From: DYCT01 sp051875715
Lineage (GTDB): Bacteria; Bacteroidota; Bacteroidia; Bacteroidales; Bacteroidaceae
DNA length: 64,000 nt
Direction of reading: 5' to 3'
NCBI GenBank assembly: GCA_051875715.1
Contig: JBJEHD010000031.1
Coordinates: 1-64,000, forward strand
Under the pieces are notes generated by a model that made no database searches, had not been told where the DNA came from, and worked only from the letters and a program-made list of their open reading frames with translations. Every line of letters begins with the position of its first letter. Position 1 is the stretch's first letter. Positions 17,601 through 24,926 of this stretch are shown piece after piece. The translations under genes and the position numbers were made by a program.

Positions 17601-17863
17601 TCGCCGAACTGATGTTCCAGGTAGAAGAGAGAGCCGATGGCATCACGGCCAACCGCGCCGAAATGCTCTACCAGATGACCGACGGCGCCATCGTGCCGGG
17701 CCGGACGACGAGCAGCCTCGAACTGATGGATGCCCAGGGCCGCCTCTGCGGCAGCTGCCAGGCAGGCGAAAGCATCCGCACCACGGGCCTCAACGCCGGT
17801 GTATACGTCCTGAAGATTCAGGCAGGCGACACCACTTCGTTCAGCAAAGTGGTTGTCCGCTAA
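14669..17863 (+). CDS. large secreted choice-of-anchor/CnaB-like protein with T9SS-like sorting domain
   Basis: 1064 residues. Signal peptide, then a jelly-roll choice-of-anchor J-like module (about 27-180, hallmark GDDWLISPKVSL), two carboxypeptidase-regulatory/CnaB-like beta-sandwiches (about 185-355, GKYTFDKLTPGTYYV and GQFTLTDVRRNRTYTL), a long middle region, and a second choice-of-anchor module (about 735-930, DFEGMDDFAINPAGTLGW, NDDYLFSPALAF). It ends GLNAGVYVLKIQAGDTTSFS, then KVVVR, typical of a T9SS type A C-terminal domain. Paralogous to 28288-32722 over most of its length. Likely an adhesin or surface structural protein; no catalytic motif seen. Confidence 0.85.
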   Translation: MRNKSSILLGLLLCAGSGSGVMANVINETDHYWCSFETADEFNTWKQIDPNGQNSTGYNCFIFDEASQAALFRVGDQDGDDWLISPKVSLTGGKQYVVKVHMYYDFPGAVVFTMGSDATVEAQTIVLEDAGRREDTHYVLKLSVPAETAAGDYYFGLHCIGKGVDTGYQYFYSFEVTEDRDGSATFTVTDKDTQAPFADLAIRLSGDTFDDAPYTEYDTTTHQTDGEGKYTFDKLTPGTYYVSTSVDGYDPIEEQPVEVKAGEETQVTLQLEKTLLSTVSGKVLDEAGLPISGATIRLTGEKNYEATTDGEGQFTLTDVRRNRTYTLTATAAYKFEAAQALEVNTESANVDDITLTDFRVPTLVSAEETQKGVFLSWVLPVEAKEQAHDNGNWGGDISLTGSYVAMGTEFREPMLVRSVKWVAIMPDEKIDLYIFALEKDGSRSEKPVFEAKGIYSRNSDEAWNEYQLPEPVACTNGCLIALGHADYVDLGCDYAKNGTTLYSNDPASGDWKTFPVSNLMLRPVGLRLVEAWADSELRCRPRAAQTPLRSAAANNVNFEIARFAEADRENAEAWTIVKSGFSTLYNLDKDFADLPAGTYQYAVRTNYGATGHTAYGFSAPIEHGTYAKAKITISPNTAIDFSAGTVVTLTSRTDANLVYTAVATSPVVVFDRVSMGDYLLTLKREGFATTSMDVSIRGAFETYAELNLDKQAPFNLQAIQDETTTDVTLTWNSEEGLFEDFEGMDDFAINPAGTLGWTYVDADGAATYGAGQCEQTPYPNMFSPMAFQAFNPTATTPDLTAYMQPHSGNKMLVSASLANGGQNDDYLFSPALAFDADFTLSFFAASGYFATFGNEAFLVGYTTEAPTTENITWLTEQPVEAGAVWAKYTYALPKEARHAVIRCVSNQRLFFLLDDIFIGRSEPETFAMTTFNVTLDNEAVGTTSQREMLLPNLETGKHIAKVQTVYPMYGDESAFSDFAELMFQVEERADGITANRAEMLYQMTDGAIVPGRTTSSLELMDAQGRLCGSCQAGESIRTTGLNAGVYVLKIQAGDTTSFSKVVVR

Positions 17864-17892
17864 TCCTCATACCTAAACCTTGACTATCCCTT

Positions 17893-17926
17893 GGGGCGTG
17901 TCCGACATCCGGGCACGCCCCTTTTT
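17893..17926 (+). terminator. rho-independent terminator
   Basis: GGGGCGTGtCC and GGgCACGCCCC form a near-perfect GC stem followed by TTTTT, 30 bp after the stop of the T9SS-like protein gene. Confidence 0.9.
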
Positions 17927-17952
17927 ACTGCCCTGCCGGGACGGCCGCAAAC

Positions 17953-18036
17953 GCGTATACACGCGAAGGCTGATGCGTGTACACGCGAAGGCCGATACGT
18001 GTACACGCGAAGGCCGATGCGTGCGCACGCGTCGAC
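17953..18036 (+). repeat. 22-bp palindrome array (3.8 units)
   Basis: Units start at 17953, 17975, 17997 and 18019. Each contains GCGTGTACACGC or a close variant (perfect 12-bp palindrome) followed by GAAGGCCGAT. It lies between a terminator and the dapF promoter. Confidence 0.9.
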
Positions 18037-18065
18037 CACCCCTCCGGGAGGTGCTGCAAGAAGGC

Positions 18066-18098
18066 TGTTAAACGCCATTTAAAACCCGTTTAAACGCC
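18066..18098 (+). repeat. 11-bp palindrome array (3 units)
   Basis: TGTTAAACGCC, ATTTAAAACCC, GTTTAAACGCC: T/GTTAAA every 11 bp, the last unit with the perfect palindrome GTTTAAAC. Same frame (GTTnnAACGCC) as the array at 12450. The remainder of 17864-18366 holds a terminator, the 22-bp array, a -7 element and nothing else that I recognise. Confidence 0.7.
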
Positions 18099-18310
18099 CG
18101 CCCATCTTCCTTCCCCTCTGTCGCATATTCTTGCACTCATCGTCCCACATTCGCACATTCCGCCACACTCTGCTTTCGAATAGAAAGCCATCGTTCGCTT
18201 TCGCTATCAGATTATCACAGGCAGACATATATAAGTATCATATTGAAAGAATAAACAAAAATAAGTGGAAATAAGTAAGCAATCGAACACGTATGCAAAG
18301 CAAAAAGACA

Positions 18311-18318
18311 TATATTTG
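18311..18318 (+). promoter_or_regulatory. -7 element of the dapF-dapL operon
   Basis: TATATTTG matches TAnnTTTG, 49 bp before the dapF ATG. No clear -33 element. Confidence 0.5.
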
Positions 18319-18366
18319 CAGCGAAATAAAACAAAAGGATAATCTCAAGCACCAAACAGACCCCAA

Positions 18367-19215
18367 ATGACGACGAAAGTAAAATTTACCAAGATGCAGG
18401 GAGCCGGGAACGATTACATCTACGTGGACACCTTTCGCTACCCGATAGCAGACCCTGCGGAATGCGCGCGCCGCTGGAGCGCCCCCCACACCGGCATCGG
18501 ATCGGACGGGCTGGTCCTCATCGGCCCGTCGGACAAAGCCGACTTCCGGATGCGCATCTTCAACGCCGACGGCTCCGAAGCCATGATGTGCGGAAACGCC
18601 TCGCGCTGCATCGGCAAATACGTCTTCGAACACCGGCTGACCGAGAAGACCGAACTGACGCTTGAGACCCTGTCGGGCATCAAAACGCTCCGACTGCACC
18701 TCAACGACGATTATGATGTAGAGAGCGTGACGGTGGACATGGGAACTCCTGCCCGCGCCAAGGCCGACCTGGGCAACCAGGTGCGCCTGGAGCTGGAGGA
18801 CGCACCCATCGCCGCCGGACACGAAACCTTCCGGGCCACCACCATCTCGATGGGAAACCCGCACCTGGTCATCTTCATCGACGACATAACCAACCTTGAC
18901 TTGCCCTCCGTAGGGCCCCTGCTCGAACGCCATCCTTGGTTTCCCGACCGCATCAACGTGGAATTCGCCCAACTGCTGGACGACGGCCACATCCGGATGC
19001 GCGTGTGGGAACGAGGCTCGGGCATCACGCAAGCCTGCGGCACCGGCGCCTGCGCCACGGCCGTAGCCGCCATCCTCACCCGCCACACCCCGCGCGACCT
19101 GCACATCCTCATGGACGGAGGAACCCTCCGCATCCGCTGGGACGAGACCGACAACCACGTCTACATGACCGGGCCGGCCGTCACGGTGTTTGAAGGCGAA
19201 ATCCTGACGGACTGA
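18367..19215 (+). CDS. dapF: diaminopimelate epimerase
   Basis: 282 residues. The two catalytic cysteines of the family are present: C75 in MMCGNASRC and a second near residue 221 in QACGTGACATA. The N-terminal substrate loop QGAGNDYIYVD is conserved. It interconverts LL- and meso-diaminopimelate for lysine and peptidoglycan synthesis. dapL follows after 31 bp, so the two convert tetrahydrodipicolinate to meso-DAP through the aminotransferase route. Confidence 0.97.
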   Translation: MTTKVKFTKMQGAGNDYIYVDTFRYPIADPAECARRWSAPHTGIGSDGLVLIGPSDKADFRMRIFNADGSEAMMCGNASRCIGKYVFEHRLTEKTELTLETLSGIKTLRLHLNDDYDVESVTVDMGTPARAKADLGNQVRLELEDAPIAAGHETFRATTISMGNPHLVIFIDDITNLDLPSVGPLLERHPWFPDRINVEFAQLLDDGHIRMRVWERGSGITQACGTGACATAVAAILTRHTPRDLHILMDGGTLRIRWDETDNHVYMTGPAVTVFEGEILTD

Positions 19216-19246
19216 AGAACAACCAACTGAATAACAACAAATCATT

Positions 19247-20479
19247 ATGGCACTCGTAAACGAACATTTCCTCAAGCTCCCGGACAACTACCTTTTCTCG
19301 GACATCGCCAAAAAGGTAAACACGTTCAAGGTAACCCATCCCCGCACGGAAATCATCCGGCTGGGCATCGGCGACGTGACCCAACCCCTGCCCGAAGCCA
19401 GCATCCAGGCCATGCACAAGGCCGTGGACGAACTCTCACGCAAAGAGACCTTCCACGGCTACGGACCCGAGCAAGGCTACCCCTTCCTGGCCGAAGCCAT
19501 CATCAAAAACGACTACGCACCCCGGGGCGTGCACCTGGAGACGAGCGAAGTGTTCATCAGCGACGGAGCCAAGAGCGACACGGGCAACATCGGCGACATC
19601 CTCCGCCACGACAACAGCATCGGGGTGACCGACCCCATCTATCCGGTCTACATCGACTCGAACGTCATGTGCGGACGGGCCGGCGTGCTGGAGAACGGAC
19701 GCTGGAGCAACGTGGTCTACCTGCCCTGCCTGGAAGAGAACAACTTCGTGCCCGCCATCCCCGACAAACGCATCGACATCCTCTACCTGTGCTACCCGAA
19801 CAACCCGACGGGGACGGTCATCAGCAAGGACGAACTGAAGAAATGGGTGAACTACGCCTTGGCCAACGACACCCTCATCCTCTACGATGCCGCCTACGAG
19901 GCCTACATCCGCGACCCGGAAATCCCCCACTCCATCTACGAGATAAAAGGAGCCAAGAAGTGCGCCATCGAGTTCCGCAGCTTCTCGAAGACGGCCGGCT
20001 TCACCGGCGTGCGCTGCGGCTACACCGTGGTGCCGAAAGAGGTGACCGCCGCCACGCTGAAAGGCGAACGCATCTCGCTCAACCACCTGTGGAACCGCCG
20101 CCAGTGCACCAAGTTCAACGGCACCAGTTACATCACCCAGCGCGGCGCCGAGGCCATCTACACCCCCGAAGGCAAGGCCCAGGTTCGCGAAACCATCAAC
20201 TACTACATGACCAACGCCCGCATCATGAAGGACAGCCTGCAAAACATGGGGCTGAAGGTGTACGGCGGCGAAAACGCCCCCTACCTCTGGCTGAAAGCCC
20301 CCGGCGGCATGGGCTCGTGGAAATTCTTCGAGCAGATGCTCTACGAAGCCAACGTGGTGGGCACTCCCGGCGTAGGCTTCGGCCCCAGCGGCGAAGGCTA
20401 CCTGCGGCTGACCGCTTTCGGCGAACGCGACGACTGCGAGCGCGCCATGCTCAGGCTGCGCAGATGGCTCAAGCGGTAA
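19247..20479 (+). CDS. dapL: LL-diaminopimelate aminotransferase
   Basis: 410-residue class I/II PLP aminotransferase. Conserved stretches: RLGIGDVTQPLP, YGPEQGYPFLAEAI, SDGAKSDTGNI, YPNNPTGTVI, YDAAYEAYI and the Schiff-base lysine in FRSFSKTAGFTGVRCGY. It makes LL-DAP directly from tetrahydrodipicolinate and glutamate, bypassing dapC/D/E. It forms an operon with dapF (31-bp gap) and possibly glnN (59-bp gap). Confidence 0.97.
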   Translation: MALVNEHFLKLPDNYLFSDIAKKVNTFKVTHPRTEIIRLGIGDVTQPLPEASIQAMHKAVDELSRKETFHGYGPEQGYPFLAEAIIKNDYAPRGVHLETSEVFISDGAKSDTGNIGDILRHDNSIGVTDPIYPVYIDSNVMCGRAGVLENGRWSNVVYLPCLEENNFVPAIPDKRIDILYLCYPNNPTGTVISKDELKKWVNYALANDTLILYDAAYEAYIRDPEIPHSIYEIKGAKKCAIEFRSFSKTAGFTGVRCGYTVVPKEVTAATLKGERISLNHLWNRRQCTKFNGTSYITQRGAEAIYTPEGKAQVRETINYYMTNARIMKDSLQNMGLKVYGGENAPYLWLKAPGGMGSWKFFEQMLYEANVVGTPGVGFGPSGEGYLRLTAFGERDDCERAMLRLRRWLKR

Positions 20480-20538
20480 GGCAGACAATTTCAATAGGTA
20501 ATCATCATACTACAACCCCCAAAAACATCACTGAACGT

Positions 20539-22728
20539 ATGTCAAAACTTAGATTCAGAGTCGTTGAAACAGCCTTCAAGAAAAAGGCTGTCGAGGTACC
20601 TTCGCCGGCCGAACGGCCGTCCGAATACTTCGGAAAGTATGTATTCAACAAAGAGAAGATGTTCAAGTATCTCTCCAGCGACGTCTATCGCCAGTTGGTC
20701 GATGCGATGGACAACGGCGCTCCCCTCTCGCGCGACATCGCCGACGAGGTAGCGGCCGGCATGAAACGCTGGGCGTTGGAGATGGGCGCCACCCACTATA
20801 CGCACTGGTTCCATCCCCTGACCGAAGGCACGGCCGAGAAGCACGACGCCTTCGTCGAACACGACGGCAAGGGCGGCATGATGGAAGAATTCAGCGGCAA
20901 ACTGCTCGTGCAGCAAGAGCCGGACGCCTCCAGTTTCCCGAACGGCGGCATCCGCAACACCTTCGAGGCCCGCGGCTATTCGGCCTGGGACCCCTCGTCG
21001 CCCGCCTTCATCGTAGGCGACACGCTCTGCATCCCCACCATCTTCATCGCCTACACGGGTGAGTCGCTCGACTACAAGGCTCCGTTGCTCAAAGCCCTGC
21101 GCGCCGTCGACAAGGCAGCCGTCGCCGTCTGCCACTACTTCAACCCCGAGGTGAAGAAGGTCTACGCCTACCTGGGTTGGGAACAAGAATACTTCCTGGT
21201 GGACGAAGGCCTGTATGCCGCCCGCCCCGACCTGTTGCTCACGGGCCGCACCCTCATGGGCCACGAGTCGTCGAAGAACCAGCAGTTGGAGGACCACTAC
21301 TTCGGCGCCATTCCCACCCGTGTGGCCGCCTTCATGAAGGATTTGGAGATTGAAGCCCTCAAACTGGGCATCCCCGTGAAGACCCGCCACAACGAGGTAG
21401 CCCCCAACCAGTTCGAGTTGGCCCCCATCTTCGAAGAGTGCAACCTGGCCAACGACCACAACCTGCTCGTCATGGCCCTGATGCGCAAGATTGCCCGCAA
21501 CCACGGCTTCCGCGTCCTCTTGCACGAGAAGCCCTTCAAGGGCGTCAACGGTTCGGGCAAGCACAACAACTGGTCGCTCGGCACCGACACCGGCATCCTG
21601 CTGATGGGCCCGGGCAAGACGGCCGAGGACAACCTGCGCTTCATCACCTTCATCATCAACACGCTGATGGCCGTCTATCGCCACAACGGCCTGCTCAAGG
21701 CCTCCATCATGAGTGCGACGAACGCCCACCGTCTGGGAGCCAACGAAGCACCTCCCGCCATCATCTCGTCGTTCCTCGGCAAGCAGCTCACCCAGGTGCT
21801 CGACCACCTGGAGGAAAGCCCGAAGGAAGACCTGCTCAACCTGAGCAGTAAGCAAGACATGAAGCTGGACATCCCCCAGATACCCGAACTGCTCATCGAC
21901 AATACCGACCGAAACCGCACCAGCCCCTTCGCCTTCACCGGCAACCGCTTTGAGTTCCGCGCCGTAGGTTCGGAGGCCAACTGCGCCAGCGCCATGATTG
22001 CCCTCAACGCCGCCCTGGCCGACCAGCTGACCCAATTCAAGCAGGAAGTGGACGCCCTCATCGAACAAGGCGAACCGAAGATTTCCGCCATCGTGGAAGT
22101 CGTACGCCGCTACATCAAGGAGTGCAAAGCCATCCGCTTCGACGGCAACGGCTACAGCGACGAATGGAAAGCCGAAGCCGCCCGCCGCGGCCTCGACTGC
22201 GAGACCAGTTGCCCCGTCATCTACGACAACTACCTCAAACCGGAAAGCATCGCCATGTTCGAGCGCACCGGCGTCATGACACGCAAGGAACTCGAAGCCC
22301 GCAACGAGGTGAAGTGGGAGATGTATACCAAGAAAATCCAGATTGAGGCACGCGTCCTGGGCGACCTGGCCATGAACCACATCGTCCCCGTGGCCACGGA
22401 ATACCAAAGCCGCCTCATCGACAACGTCTATAAGATGAAGGAACTCTTCCCCGCCGACAAGGCCGCCCGCCTCTCGGCCGGAAACCTGAACATCATCGAG
22501 GAGATTGCCGACCGCACCATCTACATCAAGGAAAACGTCGACAAGATGGTGGAAGCCCGCAAGGTGGCCAACCGCCTGACCGACGAGCGCGAAAAGGCCG
22601 TGGCCTACCACGACGTCGTCGCACCGATGCTGGAGGACATCCGCTACCACATCGACAAGCTCGAACTCATCGTCGACAACCAGATGTGGACGCTGCCCAA
22701 ATACCGCGAATTATTGTTCGTTCGATAA
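20539..22728 (+). CDS. glnN: glutamine synthetase type III
   Basis: 729 residues, the long GSIII form found in Bacteroidota. Recognisable motifs: GGIRNTFEARGYSAWDPSSP, EQEYFLVD (metal-binding Glu), KTRHNEVAPNQFELAP, HEKPFKGVNGSGKHNNWSL (ATP and substrate binding) and NRTSPFAFTGNRFEFRA. It makes glutamine from glutamate, ammonia and ATP in a dodecameric enzyme. ATG 20539 starts MSKLRFRVVE. It follows dapL, a glutamate-consuming aminotransferase. A strong terminator comes 56 bp after its stop. Confidence 0.97.
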   Translation: MSKLRFRVVETAFKKKAVEVPSPAERPSEYFGKYVFNKEKMFKYLSSDVYRQLVDAMDNGAPLSRDIADEVAAGMKRWALEMGATHYTHWFHPLTEGTAEKHDAFVEHDGKGGMMEEFSGKLLVQQEPDASSFPNGGIRNTFEARGYSAWDPSSPAFIVGDTLCIPTIFIAYTGESLDYKAPLLKALRAVDKAAVAVCHYFNPEVKKVYAYLGWEQEYFLVDEGLYAARPDLLLTGRTLMGHESSKNQQLEDHYFGAIPTRVAAFMKDLEIEALKLGIPVKTRHNEVAPNQFELAPIFEECNLANDHNLLVMALMRKIARNHGFRVLLHEKPFKGVNGSGKHNNWSLGTDTGILLMGPGKTAEDNLRFITFIINTLMAVYRHNGLLKASIMSATNAHRLGANEAPPAIISSFLGKQLTQVLDHLEESPKEDLLNLSSKQDMKLDIPQIPELLIDNTDRNRTSPFAFTGNRFEFRAVGSEANCASAMIALNAALADQLTQFKQEVDALIEQGEPKISAIVEVVRRYIKECKAIRFDGNGYSDEWKAEAARRGLDCETSCPVIYDNYLKPESIAMFERTGVMTRKELEARNEVKWEMYTKKIQIEARVLGDLAMNHIVPVATEYQSRLIDNVYKMKELFPADKAARLSAGNLNIIEEIADRTIYIKENVDKMVEARKVANRLTDEREKAVAYHDVVAPMLEDIRYHIDKLELIVDNQMWTLPKYRELLFVR

Positions 22729-22783
22729 AAGAAAAAGAATTCGCAAAGAATTTCTTTTGTTGGTTGTTTTAAGTTTACAGGAG

Positions 22784-22816
22784 GGGGGAGCTGCTGCGAA
22801 GCATCTCCCCCTTTTT
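22784..22816 (+). terminator. rho-independent terminator of glnN
   Basis: GGGGGAG/CTCCCCC stem with an inner GC-rich loop, followed by TTTTT. Confidence 0.85.
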
Positions 22817-22893
22817 CTATTTTTTAAGCCTTTTAGGCAGAAAGACACTACTTTTTTAATCATTTGGGATAGGTTCGTCTGCAACCGAATCCT

Positions 22894-22901
22894 TATTTTT
22901 G
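22894..22901 (+). promoter_or_regulatory. -7 element of the AraC-family gene
   Basis: TATTTTTG, 24 bp before the ATG. It excludes an in-frame start at 22899, which lies inside it. Confidence 0.5.
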
Positions 22902-22925
22902 CGCCGCACTGAAATTTCAAGTAAG

Positions 22926-23831
22926 ATGGAAAAGAAAGACGGAATCCTTCAGGTAGACCTGAATCAAGTAGCGAACAAAAGCCGATTCGACTATATCGAC
23001 GACGACATTGCCATCTGCCGGATTGGAGAACAGCCCGAGCAGGACCAGGTGCGCCCCATTCGAACGAACAACATCCTCCTTCTGATTGGCATGACGGGAC
23101 AGGTACGCGTCCGCATCAACTCCGACGAGATAACACTCCAGGCAGGCGAAATCCTCTTCTGCCGTCCCTTCTCCATCATCGACCATGTGGAGCAGACCCC
23201 CGACTTCCGCGCCTACGTGTTCTGCCTCAACACCCACTCGCTGCGCGGCATCATCCCTGCGGGGCGCGACACCATGGAGCGCATCTTCTTCCTGAGCCGT
23301 TGCCAACTGCTGCGCCTGAGCGAACCGATGTTGCGCCTGCGCGACTGCTACCTGCAACTCATCCACACCCGGCTGCAGATGCCCAACCAGGCCTACCTGC
23401 ATGAGGTGGTCGGCACCCTGACGCAAGCCATCGTCTACGAACTCATCGCCGGCATCGAGCGGAGCACGCCCACCCTGTCGGACAACCAGTTGAAACAGGG
23501 CGACATCCTGTTCGGCAAGTTCATCCGCATGCTGGCCAACCAGGACGTTCCCCCACGTTCGGTGGACTATTACGGCAAGGCCCTCTGTGTCACGCCCAAA
23601 TACCTCTCCACCGTGTGCAAGGCCCTCAGCGGAAAGACGGCCTCGCAATGGATTAGCGAATGCGTCATGCTACAAATCAAGTACTACCTCCGCTACACCG
23701 AACTATCCATCAAGGAGATATCCGAGCGTATGGAATTCCCCAACCTCTCCTTCTTCGGTAAATACGTCAAGGCCCACCTGGGTATGTCGCCCAAGGAGTA
23801 TCGCAAGCAGTTGACGGCCGAGGCACGCTGA
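22926..23831 (+). CDS. AraC-family transcriptional regulator
   Basis: 301 residues. The N-terminal half is a cupin-like sensing domain (TNNILLLIGMTGQVRVRINS, LQAGEILFCRPFSIIDHVEQ). The C-terminal 100 residues hold the double HTH of AraC proteins (ECVMLQIKYYLRYTELSIKE, ISERMEFPNLSFFGKYVKAH, LGMSPKEYRKQ). It is a single-gene unit between the glnN terminator and the B12 riboswitch promoter. Effector and targets are unknown. The N-terminal domain resembles those of regulators that respond to small organic ligands, but I cannot say which. Confidence 0.9.
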   Translation: MEKKDGILQVDLNQVANKSRFDYIDDDIAICRIGEQPEQDQVRPIRTNNILLLIGMTGQVRVRINSDEITLQAGEILFCRPFSIIDHVEQTPDFRAYVFCLNTHSLRGIIPAGRDTMERIFFLSRCQLLRLSEPMLRLRDCYLQLIHTRLQMPNQAYLHEVVGTLTQAIVYELIAGIERSTPTLSDNQLKQGDILFGKFIRMLANQDVPPRSVDYYGKALCVTPKYLSTVCKALSGKTASQWISECVMLQIKYYLRYTELSIKEISERMEFPNLSFFGKYVKAHLGMSPKEYRKQLTAEAR

Positions 23832-23870
23832 CGTGCAGAAACACCTCGGGAAATCTTCCCCTGGAAAGCC

Positions 23871-23900
23871 TTGCCTTTTCAAAAATCTTTTCTACCTTTG
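23871..23900 (+). promoter_or_regulatory. promoter of the B12-uptake operon
   Basis: TTG (23871-23873), 19-bp spacer, TACCTTTG (23893-23900). The predicted transcription start coincides with the first base of the riboswitch P1 stem. Confidence 0.8.
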
Positions 23901-23904
23901 CCAC

Positions 23905-24118
23905 GCATTGGTTCGGAAGCCCCATCGTCGGGGCATGCCGATTAAAAGGGAATCAGGTGCGAATCCTGAACAGTCCCGCTGCTGTAAGTTCCATTCAACC
24001 TCAGGTTGCAGACGAACAACCCCATACCACTGGAATCGTCGTCGAACGCCCATTCCGGGAAGGTGTCTGCCAACAGGAACAAGTCAGAAGACCTGCCATG
24101 CACCCATGCGACTAATGC
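23905..24118 (+). promoter_or_regulatory. cobalamin riboswitch
   Basis: P1 is formed by GCATTGGT (23905-23912) and ACTAATGC (24111-24118). The conserved core is unmistakable: AAAAGGGAATCAGGTGCGAA, TCCTGAACAGTCCCGCTGCT and GTAA (B12 box), then GTCAGAAGACCTGCC. It belongs to the AdoCbl-binding class in general form. It precedes btuH-btuB-btuG; binding of cobalamin should switch the operon off. About 58 nt separate P1 from the first start codon; this stretch has T7 and T5 tracts but no strong terminator stem, so control of translation initiation is possible. Confidence 0.96.
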
Positions 24119-24176
24119 TTGCGAGGAATGAGATTAGTTCACTTATATTTTTTTACTTTTTATTGAAACGCAAAGG

Positions 24177-24899
24177 ATGAAAAAGATTCTTTCCATGGCG
24201 GCCATGGCTGCCATCGTGTTGCTGGCATCTTGCAGCGACGACGACGAACCCCGTACGCTCACCATCAATTTCAATGGTCTGCTGAGCGAGGCCGAGAGTG
24301 AATACGTAGGCCCGAAGGACAACCTGCCCGAAGGCAGTTACTACTACGAGAGCACGTTCACCGACCCTACGGGAACCTGCACCTTCACCCACTATGTGCC
24401 CACCTTCGGCAACAACTTCGGCGGTGGTTTCACCTACACCAACAAGACCGACGTCACCACGCCCGGCTACACCAACACCAGCGCCATCACGGCCCGGGGT
24501 GTGAACGGCGACACTTACCTGACGTGCAACTGCGACGAGTACAGCCGCAAGGGCGAAATCACGTTGCAGCAGGCCCTCCCCGTGCTGTCGGCCTACTTCA
24601 CCAACGCCACCTACGCCTACCTGTCCATGCGCGACGGCGACGGCTATGCCCGTCAGTTCGGGGCCGAGGACTGGTTCAAGGTCATCGTGACCGGATGGAA
24701 CGCCTCCGCCGAAACAGGTCGGGTGGAAGTCTATTTAGCCAAAGACGGCGTCATCCTGAAAGACTGGCAGAAGGTCGACCTGTCCGGCCTGGGCATCGTG
24801 GACAAACTGTCCTTCTCGTTCGCCTCTACCGACAACGGCCAGTGGGGCATGAACACGCCCGCCTATTTCTGCATGGACGCCCTTACCTTCGAACGATAA
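24177..24899 (+). CDS. btuH: DUF4465 surface lipoprotein, BtuH-like cobalamin-binding protein
   Basis: 240 residues. Lipoprotein signal with lipobox LLASC (C19) followed by SDDDE, an acidic start typical of Bacteroidales surface lipoproteins. The body fits the DUF4465 fold: FTHYVPTFGNNFGGGFTYTN, ITARGVNGD, AYLSMRDGDGYARQFGAEDW, FKVIVTGWN and a C-terminal YFCMDALTFE. Proteins of this family (BtuH) have been reported as B12-binding surface lipoproteins in gut Bacteroidetes. Being first behind a cobalamin riboswitch and next to btuB and btuG supports this role. Confidence 0.85.
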   Translation: MKKILSMAAMAAIVLLASCSDDDEPRTLTINFNGLLSEAESEYVGPKDNLPEGSYYYESTFTDPTGTCTFTHYVPTFGNNFGGGFTYTNKTDVTTPGYTNTSAITARGVNGDTYLTCNCDEYSRKGEITLQQALPVLSAYFTNATYAYLSMRDGDGYARQFGAEDWFKVIVTGWNASAETGRVEVYLAKDGVILKDWQKVDLSGLGIVDKLSFSFASTDNGQWGMNTPAYFCMDALTFER

Positions 24900-24926
24900 C
24901 CATCTCCTGACAAGGGAGATACGACC

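Noticed and set aside
19669..20538. Upstream extension of glnN reading through dapL in another frame
   Set aside because: The Arg-rich translation is typical of a shifted frame of dapL; GSIII starts at 20539 with MSKLRFRVVE.
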